From positions 1 to 9,388 of the forward strand of contig JAAZCB010001175.1 in assembly GCA_012513545.1 (NCBI GenBank): 9,388 nucleotides of DNA, read 5' to 3'. The translations under genes were made by a program, and so were the position numbers. The first letter of the stretch is position 1. Each line of letters starts with the position of its first letter. The notes below the pieces were generated by a model, which made no database searches, was not told the origin of the DNA, and saw only the letters and a program-made list of their open reading frames with translations. Source of the DNA: Clostridiaceae bacterium (GTDB lineage Bacteria > Bacillota_A > Clostridia > Acetivibrionales > Acetivibrionaceae). Of this stretch, positions 1-7,833 are shown piece after piece.

Positions 1-14
1 GTACCGGCTTCAAT

Positions 15-51
15 AGTATTTTTGAATTCAGGGTTAAAATACTAAGTTTTT
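15..51 (+). terminator. weak terminator-like hairpin at window edge
   Basis: The 8-bp arms AGTATTTT (15-22) and AAAATACT (36-43) enclose a 13-nt loop and are followed after three bases by T5 (47-51). The stem is entirely AT-rich apart from one G-C pair, so it would be weak. It would end a plus-strand transcript entering from the left of the window. On the minus strand the sequence after the stem has no T tract, so it is a poor terminator for the kinase gene. A second tiny stem, GTTTTT/AAAAAC (46-61), follows it. Confidence 0.3.
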
Positions 52-79
52 GACAAAAAACAGGTATGAGATAGTTCAA

Positions 80-119
80 GGACGGAGTATAGATTTACTT
101 TTCGCACAATCTGCCGTCC
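80..119. repeat. interrupted inverted repeat after the kinase gene (REP-like)
   Basis: Outer arms GGACGG (80-85) and CCGTCC (114-119) pair, and inner arms AGATT (91-95) and AATCT (108-112) pair inside them. This gives a hairpin with an internal loop. Read on the minus strand, the outer arm is part of GTGACAGGGGACGG, which also supplies the TGA stop codon of the kinase gene. From memory, GTGACAGGGGACGG-type strings recur between genes in many clostridia; that link is recollection, not a search result. The hairpin may help end the kinase transcript, but the nearest T6 on the minus strand lies about 20 nt further on, so it is not a classic intrinsic terminator. Confidence 0.4.
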
Positions 120-123
120 CCTG

Positions 124-3100
124 TCACGCATTCTTAACAAACTCTATTTTAAAATACTCCTCATTTAGCTTGGTAGACTTTGATAAATTAAATAAACATT
201 TCCTGAGTTCTTCATTCTTACCAATGGGTTTTATCAGCTTAAAATGAGCTGCACAGTTTCTTCCGTGCTCTTTGGCGCAATATAACGCATAGTCACTTAA
301 GTTTATTACCTGTTCAAGGGTTAACAGTTCTGGATTAGTTATATCCAGAGGCATCTCTACATACCCAAGGGAACAAGTCTTGCGTATTGTTATATTTTCA
401 CGTACCACTATCGGGGTCTCTTTTACTTCCTTAAGAATCCTTTTTGAAAACTTCTCCAGATACTCCAATTTGGTATTATATAGTATAATTAAGAATTCTT
501 CTCCTCCCCAACGGACTATTATATCATCTGCTCTTGTTATGTTTTTCAGGACTTTTGATATGCTAATCAGTACATTGTCCCCTGCCAAATGACCATAAGT
601 ATCGTTTACATCTTTAAAGTAATCAATATCAATCAAGAACACTCCGATAACGTTTTCTCCTATTGAAAGCTGCCTTTTCTCATTATTATTCTGCAGCACT
701 GTTTTGCTGCGAATGAATTGATTTATTTTATCGTATGCAATCTCAAAAGTATACCTTCTGTTATACAGGTTTGTTATAGGGTCATGCAAAGATAATTCTT
801 TGAGCTTTTCATTGGCTTCATTCAACTGAATTGTCCTATCTTTTACTTTATCTTCCATGTTTTCATAGAGCCTGGCATTTTCAATTGAAATAGATGCTTG
901 GGAAGATAAGATTTTCAAGGTCTCAAATCGTTCCGAGGTAAAAACATTGTCGGAAAGATTATTCTCCAGATAAACCACACCCTTTAACCGGTTTTGGTAT
1001 ATAACCGGCATACATAATACTGATTTTATAGCATTCTTCATTATGTAAGGATTATTCTGCCAGTTGTGGCTGGAGCAAGCATCGTGAATAACTACAGTTT
1101 TTCCGGTTCGGGTAACATATTGCACAATTTCCTGACATAGCTCCTCGCTGTCAGTAAAGGGAATCGGAGACACTATCTGAAGCTTGCGGGAATTGCAGTC
1201 CTGAGTTGCTTCAATACAAAATTGTCCGTTGGCTTCATTCTTAAGAAGCAGACATCCCCGTTGAGCACCTGCATTTTCAATCATAGTATTAATCAATATT
1301 GCCAGTAATCTTTCGATCTTAATTTCACTGGAGATGGCCTGGGTGGATTTCAATATGGAAGCCATATCAATTGAACTGGAAGCCATTTTTGTAATTGTTC
1401 CGGTAGTTCCTTTTTTTACTTTAGCTCCTTGCAGGCTAGCTTCATTAGTATAGAAGAAATGAGCATACTGCTTTTCTAAAAGCATAACCTTGCGATTGGC
1501 TCCCCACTGCTTATATAAATAGTGAGCTTCGCGAATATACGCTTTCCCGATTGTTTCATTCCCTCTGGATAGCCAGAACTTGCCGAATAATTCGTTGCAT
1601 ATTGCCTTTATTTGAATAAAGTCGTTGTCTTTGATGGAATCTATTGCCTTTTGAAAAAGGTCGATGATTTTATCGACGTATTCATTCTCGATAATTGCTA
1701 TTCCTGCGCAGATTAAATAGTATTTATGTTCAAAATTGGCAGGACAATTTTCCGACCAGTATTTCATTTTTTGTTGGATATTGGTCAAGGTTTCCTTTAT
1801 GTCAATTTTTTCTTCAGGTGTTGCTCCATTCCACTTATAAATAAGAGTCATAGCTTTAAACAAATAGTGGTCGGGTATGGTAAAATCCGAGAGCCCGGCA
1901 AAGATAATCTTATCTGCTAACGTGTTCCATTTTATCGCTTCTTTCATATTGTCCATAACAATGTTTACATAGGTGTTGTATACATAAAATCTAGCCAAAT
2001 ACACGATGTTGTGCAGGCTTTCAATCCTATCGATCATTTCTTTATCTTTTTTTTCAAAATACAGCAAATCATTGTGCTCAGGGATTGCCTGAAACTTCTG
2101 AATCGTATAATAAACAATATCGGTTAAAACTAAAGGCATGTTGCCTTTGAACTGCTTTAGAAGTTCGATGGTATTTTCTGTTTCCACCTTGCACTCGTTC
2201 AAATTTTTGCCAATCCACATTAATAAGTGAACTTTATGGGCAATGATATAAGTAAGGTGCATAAGATCGCCTGTTTCCAGTCCCGTCCGGTAGGCTAAAT
2301 CATAATAATCCAGAGATTCCTGATAATGAGTCCGCCAGTAAGAGAGAAACGGAAAAATAAAATAAGCCGGGGTTTTTTCCGATTCCGCCTTAAGCTTGTC
2401 GGCTATTGCAAAAGCTGCCTCTCCCAACTTATAACCGGTTTCATAATCACCAAGCACCTTTCCCAAAATAACCCCGCAATTGACAAAACACCCGCATGAC
2501 AGGGGAGAGATCCCATGAGCATAAGTCAGTTCAAACATCATCAGCAACACTGTAAAATACAGATTCGGATTGACTTGACGCCCGGAAGGGACTGCTTGAA
2601 AAAGCAACTTCATCGCCATAAGTTTTTCCGGATCATTCATTACAGGAAGATTAACAAGATCTTCAACGGGTGTACGAGCTAAAAATTGCAGCATAGTCTT
2701 TATGCCTTCCTGCATTTTCTGCTCAATCTCCTCATCGCTTGTCGGCAAAGAAATATTGAACAGACGAAGGGTTTTCCTTATTTCATTGAGGCCTTCACTA
2801 AGTTTACCCTGAAAAATAAGTATCAGGACTTTAATATTAGTAACAGCGCCTTTATCAATATTATTATCAGCAATTTTTGATAAATGCCCGCAAATGGTAT
2901 CAGCTCTTAACAAGTCCCCTGTCAGCAAAGCAGCCATCGCCTGTTCAAGCAACAGGGAGAAGTACTTGTCAGGCATCAAAGCCCACTCTTCATCGGATAA
3001 CAGAGATCTAGCCGTTTCAAAAAAGCTTAGGGCTACCGAGTAAGCAGTTGATTTTTTTGCTTTATTTCCTGCCAAAATGTTAAGATCTGCAAGTTCAATC

Positions 3101-5349
3101 CTTTCATCCTGTTGCTCGATTAAATCCATACCGATATTCAAATGATTTACAATATCAAAAATAGCATCGGTCTGTTTTGTTTTCCTGAAAGACTTTAAAA
3201 ACACATTTCCTATGTTTAGATGAATTTCACATTTCTCCCGTTCCGGGATCAGGGAATATACAGCCTGCCTGATACGGTCATGGGCAAAACAAAAACACAT
3301 TTCCAGATCATTAGTATTTGTATCTTTTTCCAATGTATTTATAAACCGATAGTTATTGTTAAGTGGCAGTATAATTTCCTTTTCGATGGCCACCCACAAA
3401 TCCTTGCCAAGTACCCATACAGGTCTTTTGCTGATTTGCGAAACAGCTGCCAAATCAAATTGGGATCCAATACAGGCAACCAGCTTGAGAATATCCATTG
3501 TTGCCAAAGGTAAAGACTCCAGACTCTTTACAAGTAAGTCTACCACATTATCGCTTATTTCAACAGCTTTTACCTTTTCCAGGTCATATGTCCATTGACC
3601 CTTTTCAGACAGAAAAGTGAATGTTCCCTGGAGATACAAAGAACTTAAGAGCCGTCTGACAAAAAACGGATTTCCCTTTGTTTTCTGATAAATAATGCTT
3701 GCCAGGGGTTCGGTTAAATTGGGCTGACTATGGAAGGTATCAGCTATCAATTGATTTATTGCAGCAAATTCCAAAGGCTTCAGGAATATCTGATTAAATG
3801 ACGGATTTGAAGCTTGCTGAGCGTTCTTCAATTTCTCCATCATTGCTAATAGCGGATGGCCGGCATTCACTTCATTTTCTCTGTAGGCACCTATAAAAAG
3901 GACATAATGTATATTACCCGAGGTCAAAATGTATTTGATTAAATCAAGGGTTGAAGTATCGCTCCATTGAAGATCATCAAGAAAGATTACCAGAGGATGT
4001 TCCTTCCTGGCAAAAACATTTATAAATTCAAGGAAAGTCATCTGAAAACGATTCTGTGCCTCTAAAGGATTGAGCAAGGCAACTTGAGGTTGAGGTCCAA
4101 TAATCTGTTCCAATTCAGGAAGAATATCTACTATAACTTGTGCGTTGCCTCCTAAAGCCTCCGTGATATTCCTTTTCCAATTATCCAAACTGGCCTGGGG
4201 CTCGGCCAGAAACTGTCTTATTAACTCCTGAAAAGCACGGATAATCCCGTAATATGGTACATCTCGTTCGTATTGATCATACTTGCCAAATATAAAATAT
4301 CCCTTTTTACCGATTATTGGTTTACGAATCTCATGAATCAGAGAAGATTTTCCAATCCCTGAGTAACCACTTACCAGCAGAAATTCACAATGTCCCTCTG
4401 CAGCTTTTTCAAAGCCACCAATCACTTTTTCAATTTCTGCTTCACGCCCATACAGCTTATGCGGTATCTCAAACCTGTCGACAAAATCTCCTTCCCCAAG
4501 TGTAAACTTATTTAGTTCTTTTTTTTCTTCAAGCATTTTCCGGCAGAGTTCGAGATCCTTTTTCAATCCCAGTGCGGATTGATACCTCTCTTCAGCTGTT
4601 TTGGAAAGGAGCTTCATTACTATATCTGAAAGGATGACTGGAATTTCGGAATTTATATCTCTTGGAGGAATTGGAATTTTAGCGATGTGGGAGTATATTA
4701 AGTCCAATTCACCATCGCCCTTGAATGGCAATTGACCGGTGAATAATTCATAAAAGGTGACACCGAGAGAGTATAAATCGGTTCTGTAATCCATTGGTCT
4801 GTTTACTCTTCCGGTTTGTTCAGGAGACAAATAATACAGGGTTCCTTCTAAAATGTTTAAGTTAATGGATTGAGATGCTTCCCTGACTAATTCGGCAGAA
4901 ATACCAAAGTCAATAATTTTCACCTTATTAGTTTTATAATTCCATATGAAGTTTGTTGGATTTACATCCTTATGAATAATGTTCTGCTTATGTATCTGAA
5001 TTAAAGAATCTGTCATTTGAATGGCCAGCGACAATTTTTCGCCAAATCCTATATTAATGGATTGCAATACCTTATTTACCGATTCTCCTCCGATATCCTC
5101 CATGACAATAGCAAGGCTGTTTCTGTATTTTTCTATTGCATATGCTTTTATTACTTCTTCACCAGCTATCCTGCTCACAATATCATATTCCCGGATAAAA
5201 GCGGATATCTCTTTGGTAGAGGGGTATTCATTATTTAATAGCTTTATTATAACCGGACAATTATCCAAATTCCTGATGCCTCTGTAAACTGCTGAACTGC
5301 CCCCTCTGAAAATCACTTCGTATATTGTATACCCCATCAAGTGGATCAT
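124..5349 (-). CDS. Ser/Thr protein kinase - AAA ATPase - TPR-like - GAF - GGDEF diguanylate cyclase
   Basis: A 1741-residue soluble signalling protein with no signal peptide or membrane segment seen. Kinase domain, about 1-270: glycine-rich loop near 16-24, Lys36, catalytic HKD 126-128 with Asn133, DFG 148-150, SPE 175-177. AAA/NTPase, about 297-560: Walker A GYSGIGKS 328-335, Walker B ending in Asp458-Asp459. A long helical, TPR-like region spans about 700-1300. GAF lies at about 1340-1492, then a short likely coiled coil to about 1520. GGDEF, about 1521-1703: GGEEF 1615-1619 and a product-inhibition RxxD (1606-1609) five residues before it, so it should make c-di-GMP from two GTP and be feedback-inhibited. 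The first three domains match the large bacterial 'multi-sensor' kinase family, whose members usually end in a histidine kinase; no such domain is present here. The start at 5349 is set by GGGGTG eight bases upstream and an in-frame TAA just before it. What is sensed and what is phosphorylated are unknown. Confidence 0.95.
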   Translation of the reverse strand: MIHLMGYTIYEVIFRGGSSAVYRGIRNLDNCPVIIKLLNNEYPSTKEISAFIREYDIVSRIAGEEVIKAYAIEKYRNSLAIVMEDIGGESVNKVLQSINIGFGEKLSLAIQMTDSLIQIHKQNIIHKDVNPTNFIWNYKTNKVKIIDFGISAELVREASQSINLNILEGTLYYLSPEQTGRVNRPMDYRTDLYSLGVTFYELFTGQLPFKGDGELDLIYSHIAKIPIPPRDINSEIPVILSDIVMKLLSKTAEERYQSALGLKKDLELCRKMLEEKKELNKFTLGEGDFVDRFEIPHKLYGREAEIEKVIGGFEKAAEGHCEFLLVSGYSGIGKSSLIHEIRKPIIGKKGYFIFGKYDQYERDVPYYGIIRAFQELIRQFLAEPQASLDNWKRNITEALGGNAQVIVDILPELEQIIGPQPQVALLNPLEAQNRFQMTFLEFINVFARKEHPLVIFLDDLQWSDTSTLDLIKYILTSGNIHYVLFIGAYRENEVNAGHPLLAMMEKLKNAQQASNPSFNQIFLKPLEFAAINQLIADTFHSQPNLTEPLASIIYQKTKGNPFFVRRLLSSLYLQGTFTFLSEKGQWTYDLEKVKAVEISDNVVDLLVKSLESLPLATMDILKLVACIGSQFDLAAVSQISKRPVWVLGKDLWVAIEKEIILPLNNNYRFINTLEKDTNTNDLEMCFCFAHDRIRQAVYSLIPEREKCEIHLNIGNVFLKSFRKTKQTDAIFDIVNHLNIGMDLIEQQDERIELADLNILAGNKAKKSTAYSVALSFFETARSLLSDEEWALMPDKYFSLLLEQAMAALLTGDLLRADTICGHLSKIADNNIDKGAVTNIKVLILIFQGKLSEGLNEIRKTLRLFNISLPTSDEEIEQKMQEGIKTMLQFLARTPVEDLVNLPVMNDPEKLMAMKLLFQAVPSGRQVNPNLYFTVLLMMFELTYAHGISPLSCGCFVNCGVILGKVLGDYETGYKLGEAAFAIADKLKAESEKTPAYFIFPFLSYWRTHYQESLDYYDLAYRTGLETGDLMHLTYIIAHKVHLLMWIGKNLNECKVETENTIELLKQFKGNMPLVLTDIVYYTIQKFQAIPEHNDLLYFEKKDKEMIDRIESLHNIVYLARFYVYNTYVNIVMDNMKEAIKWNTLADKIIFAGLSDFTIPDHYLFKAMTLIYKWNGATPEEKIDIKETLTNIQQKMKYWSENCPANFEHKYYLICAGIAIIENEYVDKIIDLFQKAIDSIKDNDFIQIKAICNELFGKFWLSRGNETIGKAYIREAHYLYKQWGANRKVMLLEKQYAHFFYTNEASLQGAKVKKGTTGTITKMASSSIDMASILKSTQAISSEIKIERLLAILINTMIENAGAQRGCLLLKNEANGQFCIEATQDCNSRKLQIVSPIPFTDSEELCQEIVQYVTRTGKTVVIHDACSSHNWQNNPYIMKNAIKSVLCMPVIYQNRLKGVVYLENNLSDNVFTSERFETLKILSSQASISIENARLYENMEDKVKDRTIQLNEANEKLKELSLHDPITNLYNRRYTFEIAYDKINQFIRSKTVLQNNNEKRQLSIGENVIGVFLIDIDYFKDVNDTYGHLAGDNVLISISKVLKNITRADDIIVRWGGEEFLIILYNTKLEYLEKFSKRILKEVKETPIVVRENITIRKTCSLGYVEMPLDITNPELLTLEQVINLSDYALYCAKEHGRNCAAHFKLIKPIGKNEELRKCLFNLSKSTKLNEEYFKIEFVKNA

Positions 5350-5357
5350 TATTGTGA

Positions 5358-5363
5358 CACCCC
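5358..5363 (-). promoter_or_regulatory. ribosome binding site of the kinase/cyclase gene
   Basis: Minus-strand GGGGTG sits 8 nt before the ATG at 5349. It favours this start over the Met at codon 5, which has no such sequence before it. An in-frame stop lies between this site and the next possible upstream codons. Confidence 0.7.
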
Positions 5364-5404
5364 ATTACGATTAATAACAATGTATGACAACATATTCTAA
5401 CTAT

Positions 5405-5433
5405 ATATTATCGGTATTTTTGGAATTCTTCAA
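5405..5433 (-). promoter_or_regulatory. predicted sigma-A promoter of the kinase/cyclase gene
   Basis: On the minus strand, -35 TTGAAG (5433-5428) and -10 TAATAT (5410-5405) are separated by exactly 17 bp. Transcription would start near 5398, giving a 5' leader of about 50 nt. Because a terminator ends the mannanase transcript upstream, this promoter would make the kinase gene an independent unit. Confidence 0.5.
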
Positions 5434-5525
5434 CACATTTGCTGAAATTAATGCATCACCTTTCTAAAATCCTTGTTTTTACGTTTAAACAGGGGAGTGC
5501 AGGAAAGCTTGCTTTATCAGGAGAC

Positions 5526-5562
5526 AAAGAAAAAGCATCCCCTGTATTTTCAAAGGATGCTT
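5526..5562 (-). terminator. intrinsic terminator of the mannanase gene
   Basis: Minus strand: the 8-bp stem AAGCATCC / GGATGCTT with a 14-nt loop is followed by a T-rich run (T5, C, T3). It lies about 40 nt after the mannanase stop codon. On the plus strand no T tract follows, so it acts in one direction. It separates the mannanase from the kinase gene downstream. Confidence 0.88.
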
Positions 5563-5603
5563 CTATTGAAATTATGACTTTAAGCTTTTTTTCAAAAAAT
5601 GAA

Positions 5604-7391
5604 TTACTTATTAGTTAGAGGAATTTCCGTTATTGTTTCAAGCAAGAATCTTTTCAAAATATTATAGTCGGTTGAATTTATTTTACCGTCTCCATTCAAA
5701 TCTGCTGCTTCTTTGGGGACATCAAATTCTTCTATTATATTCAGAATATATCTCTTTAACAGTGCATAATCTGTTGAATTGACCTTTTTATCACCATTCA
5801 AATCACCATATGTAATAACCGGAGAGGGGGATGGTGTAGAAGTTTCTGTATATTCGTATATATTTTCCGGAAGCTCATCAAGGGTAATTACATACGGACT
5901 GTTGTATATAGTCTTTAGAAGCTCAGGGTCATTATATCTCGAACTGGTCAGAAAATCACCGTACCATGGGCAGAAATACAGCCACCAGGCTCCTTCATTA
6001 ACTATATTCTGAATATCAGGGATAACATCATTTTCAGTCATTGCAACCATCTTAGTATCGTTTGTGTAATTCACAAGAGTGAGAAAGATTGAGGTTGCAG
6101 CACTTGTTTTCCAGGTGTAAGGGGAGCCTTCATATTTATCATAGGCAACGATATCTACATATTCATCTCCCGGATACCATTCATATGAATTTGCATAGGA
6201 ATAAAGATTTACTTCCCATATTAAGTTGTGAAGACCATATTCTTCGGTCAGAGTCTTGTAAAGAAGCTTCCAAAGTTCTTTGTATACCTCGGAACCTCCG
6301 GTACCCCACCAGAACCATGCTCCCTTGCCATCTGTGTTATTGTTGCCTTCGGCCTCATGGAATGGACGGAAAAGCACGGGAACTTTTGCATCCTGAAGGA
6401 TGAGGAGCTGTTCGGCAAGATCATCGATTGCAAGCATCAGGTATGCGTACTCTTTTGTCGATGGATCAAGACAGTTAGCTGTATTAAAGCTTGCGTTCGG
6501 CTTATATGTACACAGTGTCCAGTCCACTTTATCACCGGGCTTATAGTTTGCAAAATCTGAGGGTATATTGATATGCCAGCATGCTGTTGCGATACCGCCC
6601 TTATCTTTTACCCACTTGATGATACGTTCTGTTGTGCCGTCTTCCCAGCCGTACAGAGGATTGTAGTTCATAAAATCAAAGCCTCTGATTGCAGGGTATT
6701 TGCCTGTCTTTTCATATATGTACTCAAATTCCAGTTCCATATCGCCATTATTTCCTCCACCGTAAATTTCCTGCTGACCGGAAATAACATGATTGCCGTA
6801 GACACTTGTAAGATACTTCATAAGAGACTTTGTCTCGGGGGTTGTATTCACATCACAGGTAGCTGCGTCAATTTTAAGCTCCGGCATATCTGCATAGTCA
6901 AATTTCACTTTGTCATACAGTATAAAGCCCCAGCTTCCGGATGTGCCAATCTCAATTTTTGCTGTACCGGCTTTTAAAAAGACGAACCCAAAACTGTAAT
7001 CAATCCATCCGCCTTTATTCGGAATATAGAAATTACCCTGTGATACGCCGTTGACACTAACAGCCTGGAGCCTGGTCTCTCCTTCGTTTCCGAGATACAT
7101 CCAGCATCTTGTCGAAATTTCATACATGGCATCTTCAGGTACTTTAACCTCGAACGTTATTGTGCCCGCATTGGTTACCCATACAAATCCTTCCCCCGAA
7201 TATCCGGGATATTCAGTTCCATAGACATTGGTAGCGAGAGTGGCCCCATTGCCGAGAGTGCAGGCTTCCGCCTCAACGTCAACAGGCAGGGAATATGCAG
7301 CCTGAACTGGAACGGGCATGCTGTAAAGGACAGAACATGCCACTAAAACGGTTGTCAACAGAGAAAGTGCTCTGCTGAAGATTTTCTTCAT
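5604..7391 (-). CDS. cellulosomal beta-mannanase, CBM35-GH26-dockerin type I
   Basis: A 595-residue secreted endo-beta-1,4-mannanase. Order: signal peptide (Lys2-Lys3, hydrophobic core, cleavage likely after Ala31 or Ala32); CBM35-type mannan/hemicellulose-binding module about 35-166, with the conserved Glu40-Ala-Glu42; GH26 catalytic module about 178-505; short Ser/Thr/Pro linker 515-525; dockerin 528-585. GH26 retaining catalytic residues are visible: acid/base Glu346 in RPFHE (342-346) and nucleophile Glu453 in AMTEND (450-455). The dockerin has two EF-hand-like repeats (Asp530, Asn532, Asp534, Asp541 and Asp564, Asn566, Asp568, Asp575), each with the Ser-Thr recognition pair (539-540, 573-574) and a following Lys-Arg, as in A. 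thermocellus dockerins that bind CipA type I cohesins. Size and order match Man26 enzymes of that organism. The start is supported by AAGGGGTG before the ATG. It is transcribed alone: its own promoter upstream, a terminator downstream. Confidence 0.97.
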   Translation of the reverse strand: MKKIFSRALSLLTTVLVACSVLYSMPVPVQAAYSLPVDVEAEACTLGNGATLATNVYGTEYPGYSGEGFVWVTNAGTITFEVKVPEDAMYEISTRCWMYLGNEGETRLQAVSVNGVSQGNFYIPNKGGWIDYSFGFVFLKAGTAKIEIGTSGSWGFILYDKVKFDYADMPELKIDAATCDVNTTPETKSLMKYLTSVYGNHVISGQQEIYGGGNNGDMELEFEYIYEKTGKYPAIRGFDFMNYNPLYGWEDGTTERIIKWVKDKGGIATACWHINIPSDFANYKPGDKVDWTLCTYKPNASFNTANCLDPSTKEYAYLMLAIDDLAEQLLILQDAKVPVLFRPFHEAEGNNNTDGKGAWFWWGTGGSEVYKELWKLLYKTLTEEYGLHNLIWEVNLYSYANSYEWYPGDEYVDIVAYDKYEGSPYTWKTSAATSIFLTLVNYTNDTKMVAMTENDVIPDIQNIVNEGAWWLYFCPWYGDFLTSSRYNDPELLKTIYNSPYVITLDELPENIYEYTETSTPSPSPVITYGDLNGDKKVNSTDYALLKRYILNIIEEFDVPKEAADLNGDGKINSTDYNILKRFLLETITEIPLTNK

Positions 7392-7399
7392 AATAGATA

Positions 7400-7407
7400 C
7401 ACCCCTT
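7400..7407 (-). promoter_or_regulatory. ribosome binding site of the mannanase gene
   Basis: Minus-strand AAGGGGTG ends 8 nt before the ATG at 7391. It sets the start that yields a complete signal peptide. Confidence 0.75.
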
Positions 7408-7537
7408 CAAATAAAAATTTATCTTAATTTATGTCCGTATTGATCAATTTCTGCTGCAGAGAAAAGATTACAAAATAACACCATAGAATACATAATTTAC
7501 TATTGCGTACGGCTGAAAAACTCTTTATTCTAATAAA

Positions 7538-7566
7538 ATTGTATCATATCCAAGATATATTATCAA
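7538..7566 (-). promoter_or_regulatory. extended -10 sigma-A promoter of the mannanase gene
   Basis: On the minus strand, -35 TTGATA (7566-7561), a 17-bp spacer and -10 TACAAT (7543-7538), with TG one base before the -10 box (TGATACAAT). This is a near-consensus vegetative promoter. Transcription should start near 7531, giving a leader of about 140 nt in which I see no known riboswitch. The -35 box abuts the first palindromic repeat (7567-7603), suggesting control by a DNA-binding protein. Confidence 0.7.
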
Positions 7567-7603
7567 TTTGCCTGATTTCCCTTCGGGAAATGGCTCATAA
7601 TAA
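7567..7603. repeat. 37-bp palindromic repeat, copy 1 (next to the mannanase -35 box)
   Basis: Identical over 37 bp to 7633-7669. The core is the perfect 7-bp inverted repeat ATTTCCCTTCGGGAAAT, extended outward by GCC/GGC with a two-base TG bulge (imperfect palindrome 7570-7594). It begins directly beside the mannanase -35 box, at about -36 to -72 from the predicted transcription start. It could be an operator, or an RNA hairpin if transcribed. It is not a terminator on its own, having no T tract. Confidence 0.85.
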
Positions 7604-7635
7604 AAAGCTGCGGGACATCGAGTCCCTTGCTTTTT
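7602..7635. terminator. bidirectional terminator-like hairpin between the two repeats
   Basis: Outer arms AAAAAGC (7602-7608) and GCTTTTT (7629-7635) and inner arms GGGAC (7612-7616) and GTCCC (7622-7626) pair around a 5-nt loop, with a small internal loop (TGC against TT). Both strands end in a T5 run after a GC-containing stem, so it could stop transcription both ways. On the minus strand it would block read-through from the 181-codon gene into the mannanase. Confidence 0.6.
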
Positions 7636-7669
7636 GCCTGATTTCCCTTCGGGAAATGGCTCATAATAA
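7633..7669. repeat. 37-bp palindromic repeat, copy 2
   Basis: Exact copy of 7567-7603, offset by 66 bp. It carries the same inverted repeat core (7641-7657 region) and the same trailing CATAATAA. The 66-bp spacing is close to a whole number of helical turns (about 6.3), so the two copies could lie on nearly the same face of the DNA. Confidence 0.85.
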
Positions 7670-7670
7670 G

Positions 7671-7704
7671 AAAAAGGACTTACAAATAACATTAAGTCCT
7701 TTTT
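7671..7704. terminator. strong bidirectional intrinsic terminator
   Basis: Perfect 12-bp arms, AAAAAGGACTTA (7671-7682) and TAAGTCCTTTTT (7693-7704), with a 10-nt loop. A T5 run ends the stem on both strands. On the minus strand it lies 130 nt after the stop of the 181-codon ORF and would end that transcript. No plus-strand gene that needs it is visible, unless a short plus-strand RNA crosses the repeats. Confidence 0.8.
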
Positions 7705-7833
7705 CCTATTCCTTAGGGGAGTATGCAAAACTCTATTTTGTGCAGTATTTATATTAAATTAATTATATAAAACGAGCAGAGTTTTTATTTTTAGTACTGT
7801 TAAACCGTATTACAAAATATTAGTTCCCATAAA

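Noticed and set aside
50..247. Plus-strand 65-codon ORF at the left edge
   Set aside because: It lies largely antisense to the C-terminus of the kinase/cyclase gene, has no ribosome binding site and no recognisable product.
2900..2925. Second copy of the GGGGAC/GTCCCC repeat inside the kinase gene
   Set aside because: The string TGACAGGGGAC here encodes part of an ordinary helical segment (LTGDL) and lacks the rest of the element; chance match.
7392..7531. Possible riboswitch in the 140-nt mannanase leader
   Set aside because: I see no c-di-GMP, SAM, TPP or other known riboswitch core and no terminator/antiterminator pair in the leader.
7567..7669. CRISPR-like pair of 37-bp repeats with a 29-bp spacer
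   Set aside because: There are only two copies, the spacer itself is a terminator hairpin that pairs with the repeat edges, and no cas gene or further repeat is nearby.
7503..7757. Small ORFs on both strands across the repeats, with duplicated peptides (CLISLREMAHNK; YYEPFPEGKSGK)
   Set aside because: The repeated peptides simply mirror the 37-bp DNA repeat. The frames cross hairpins and a promoter and have no ribosome binding site.
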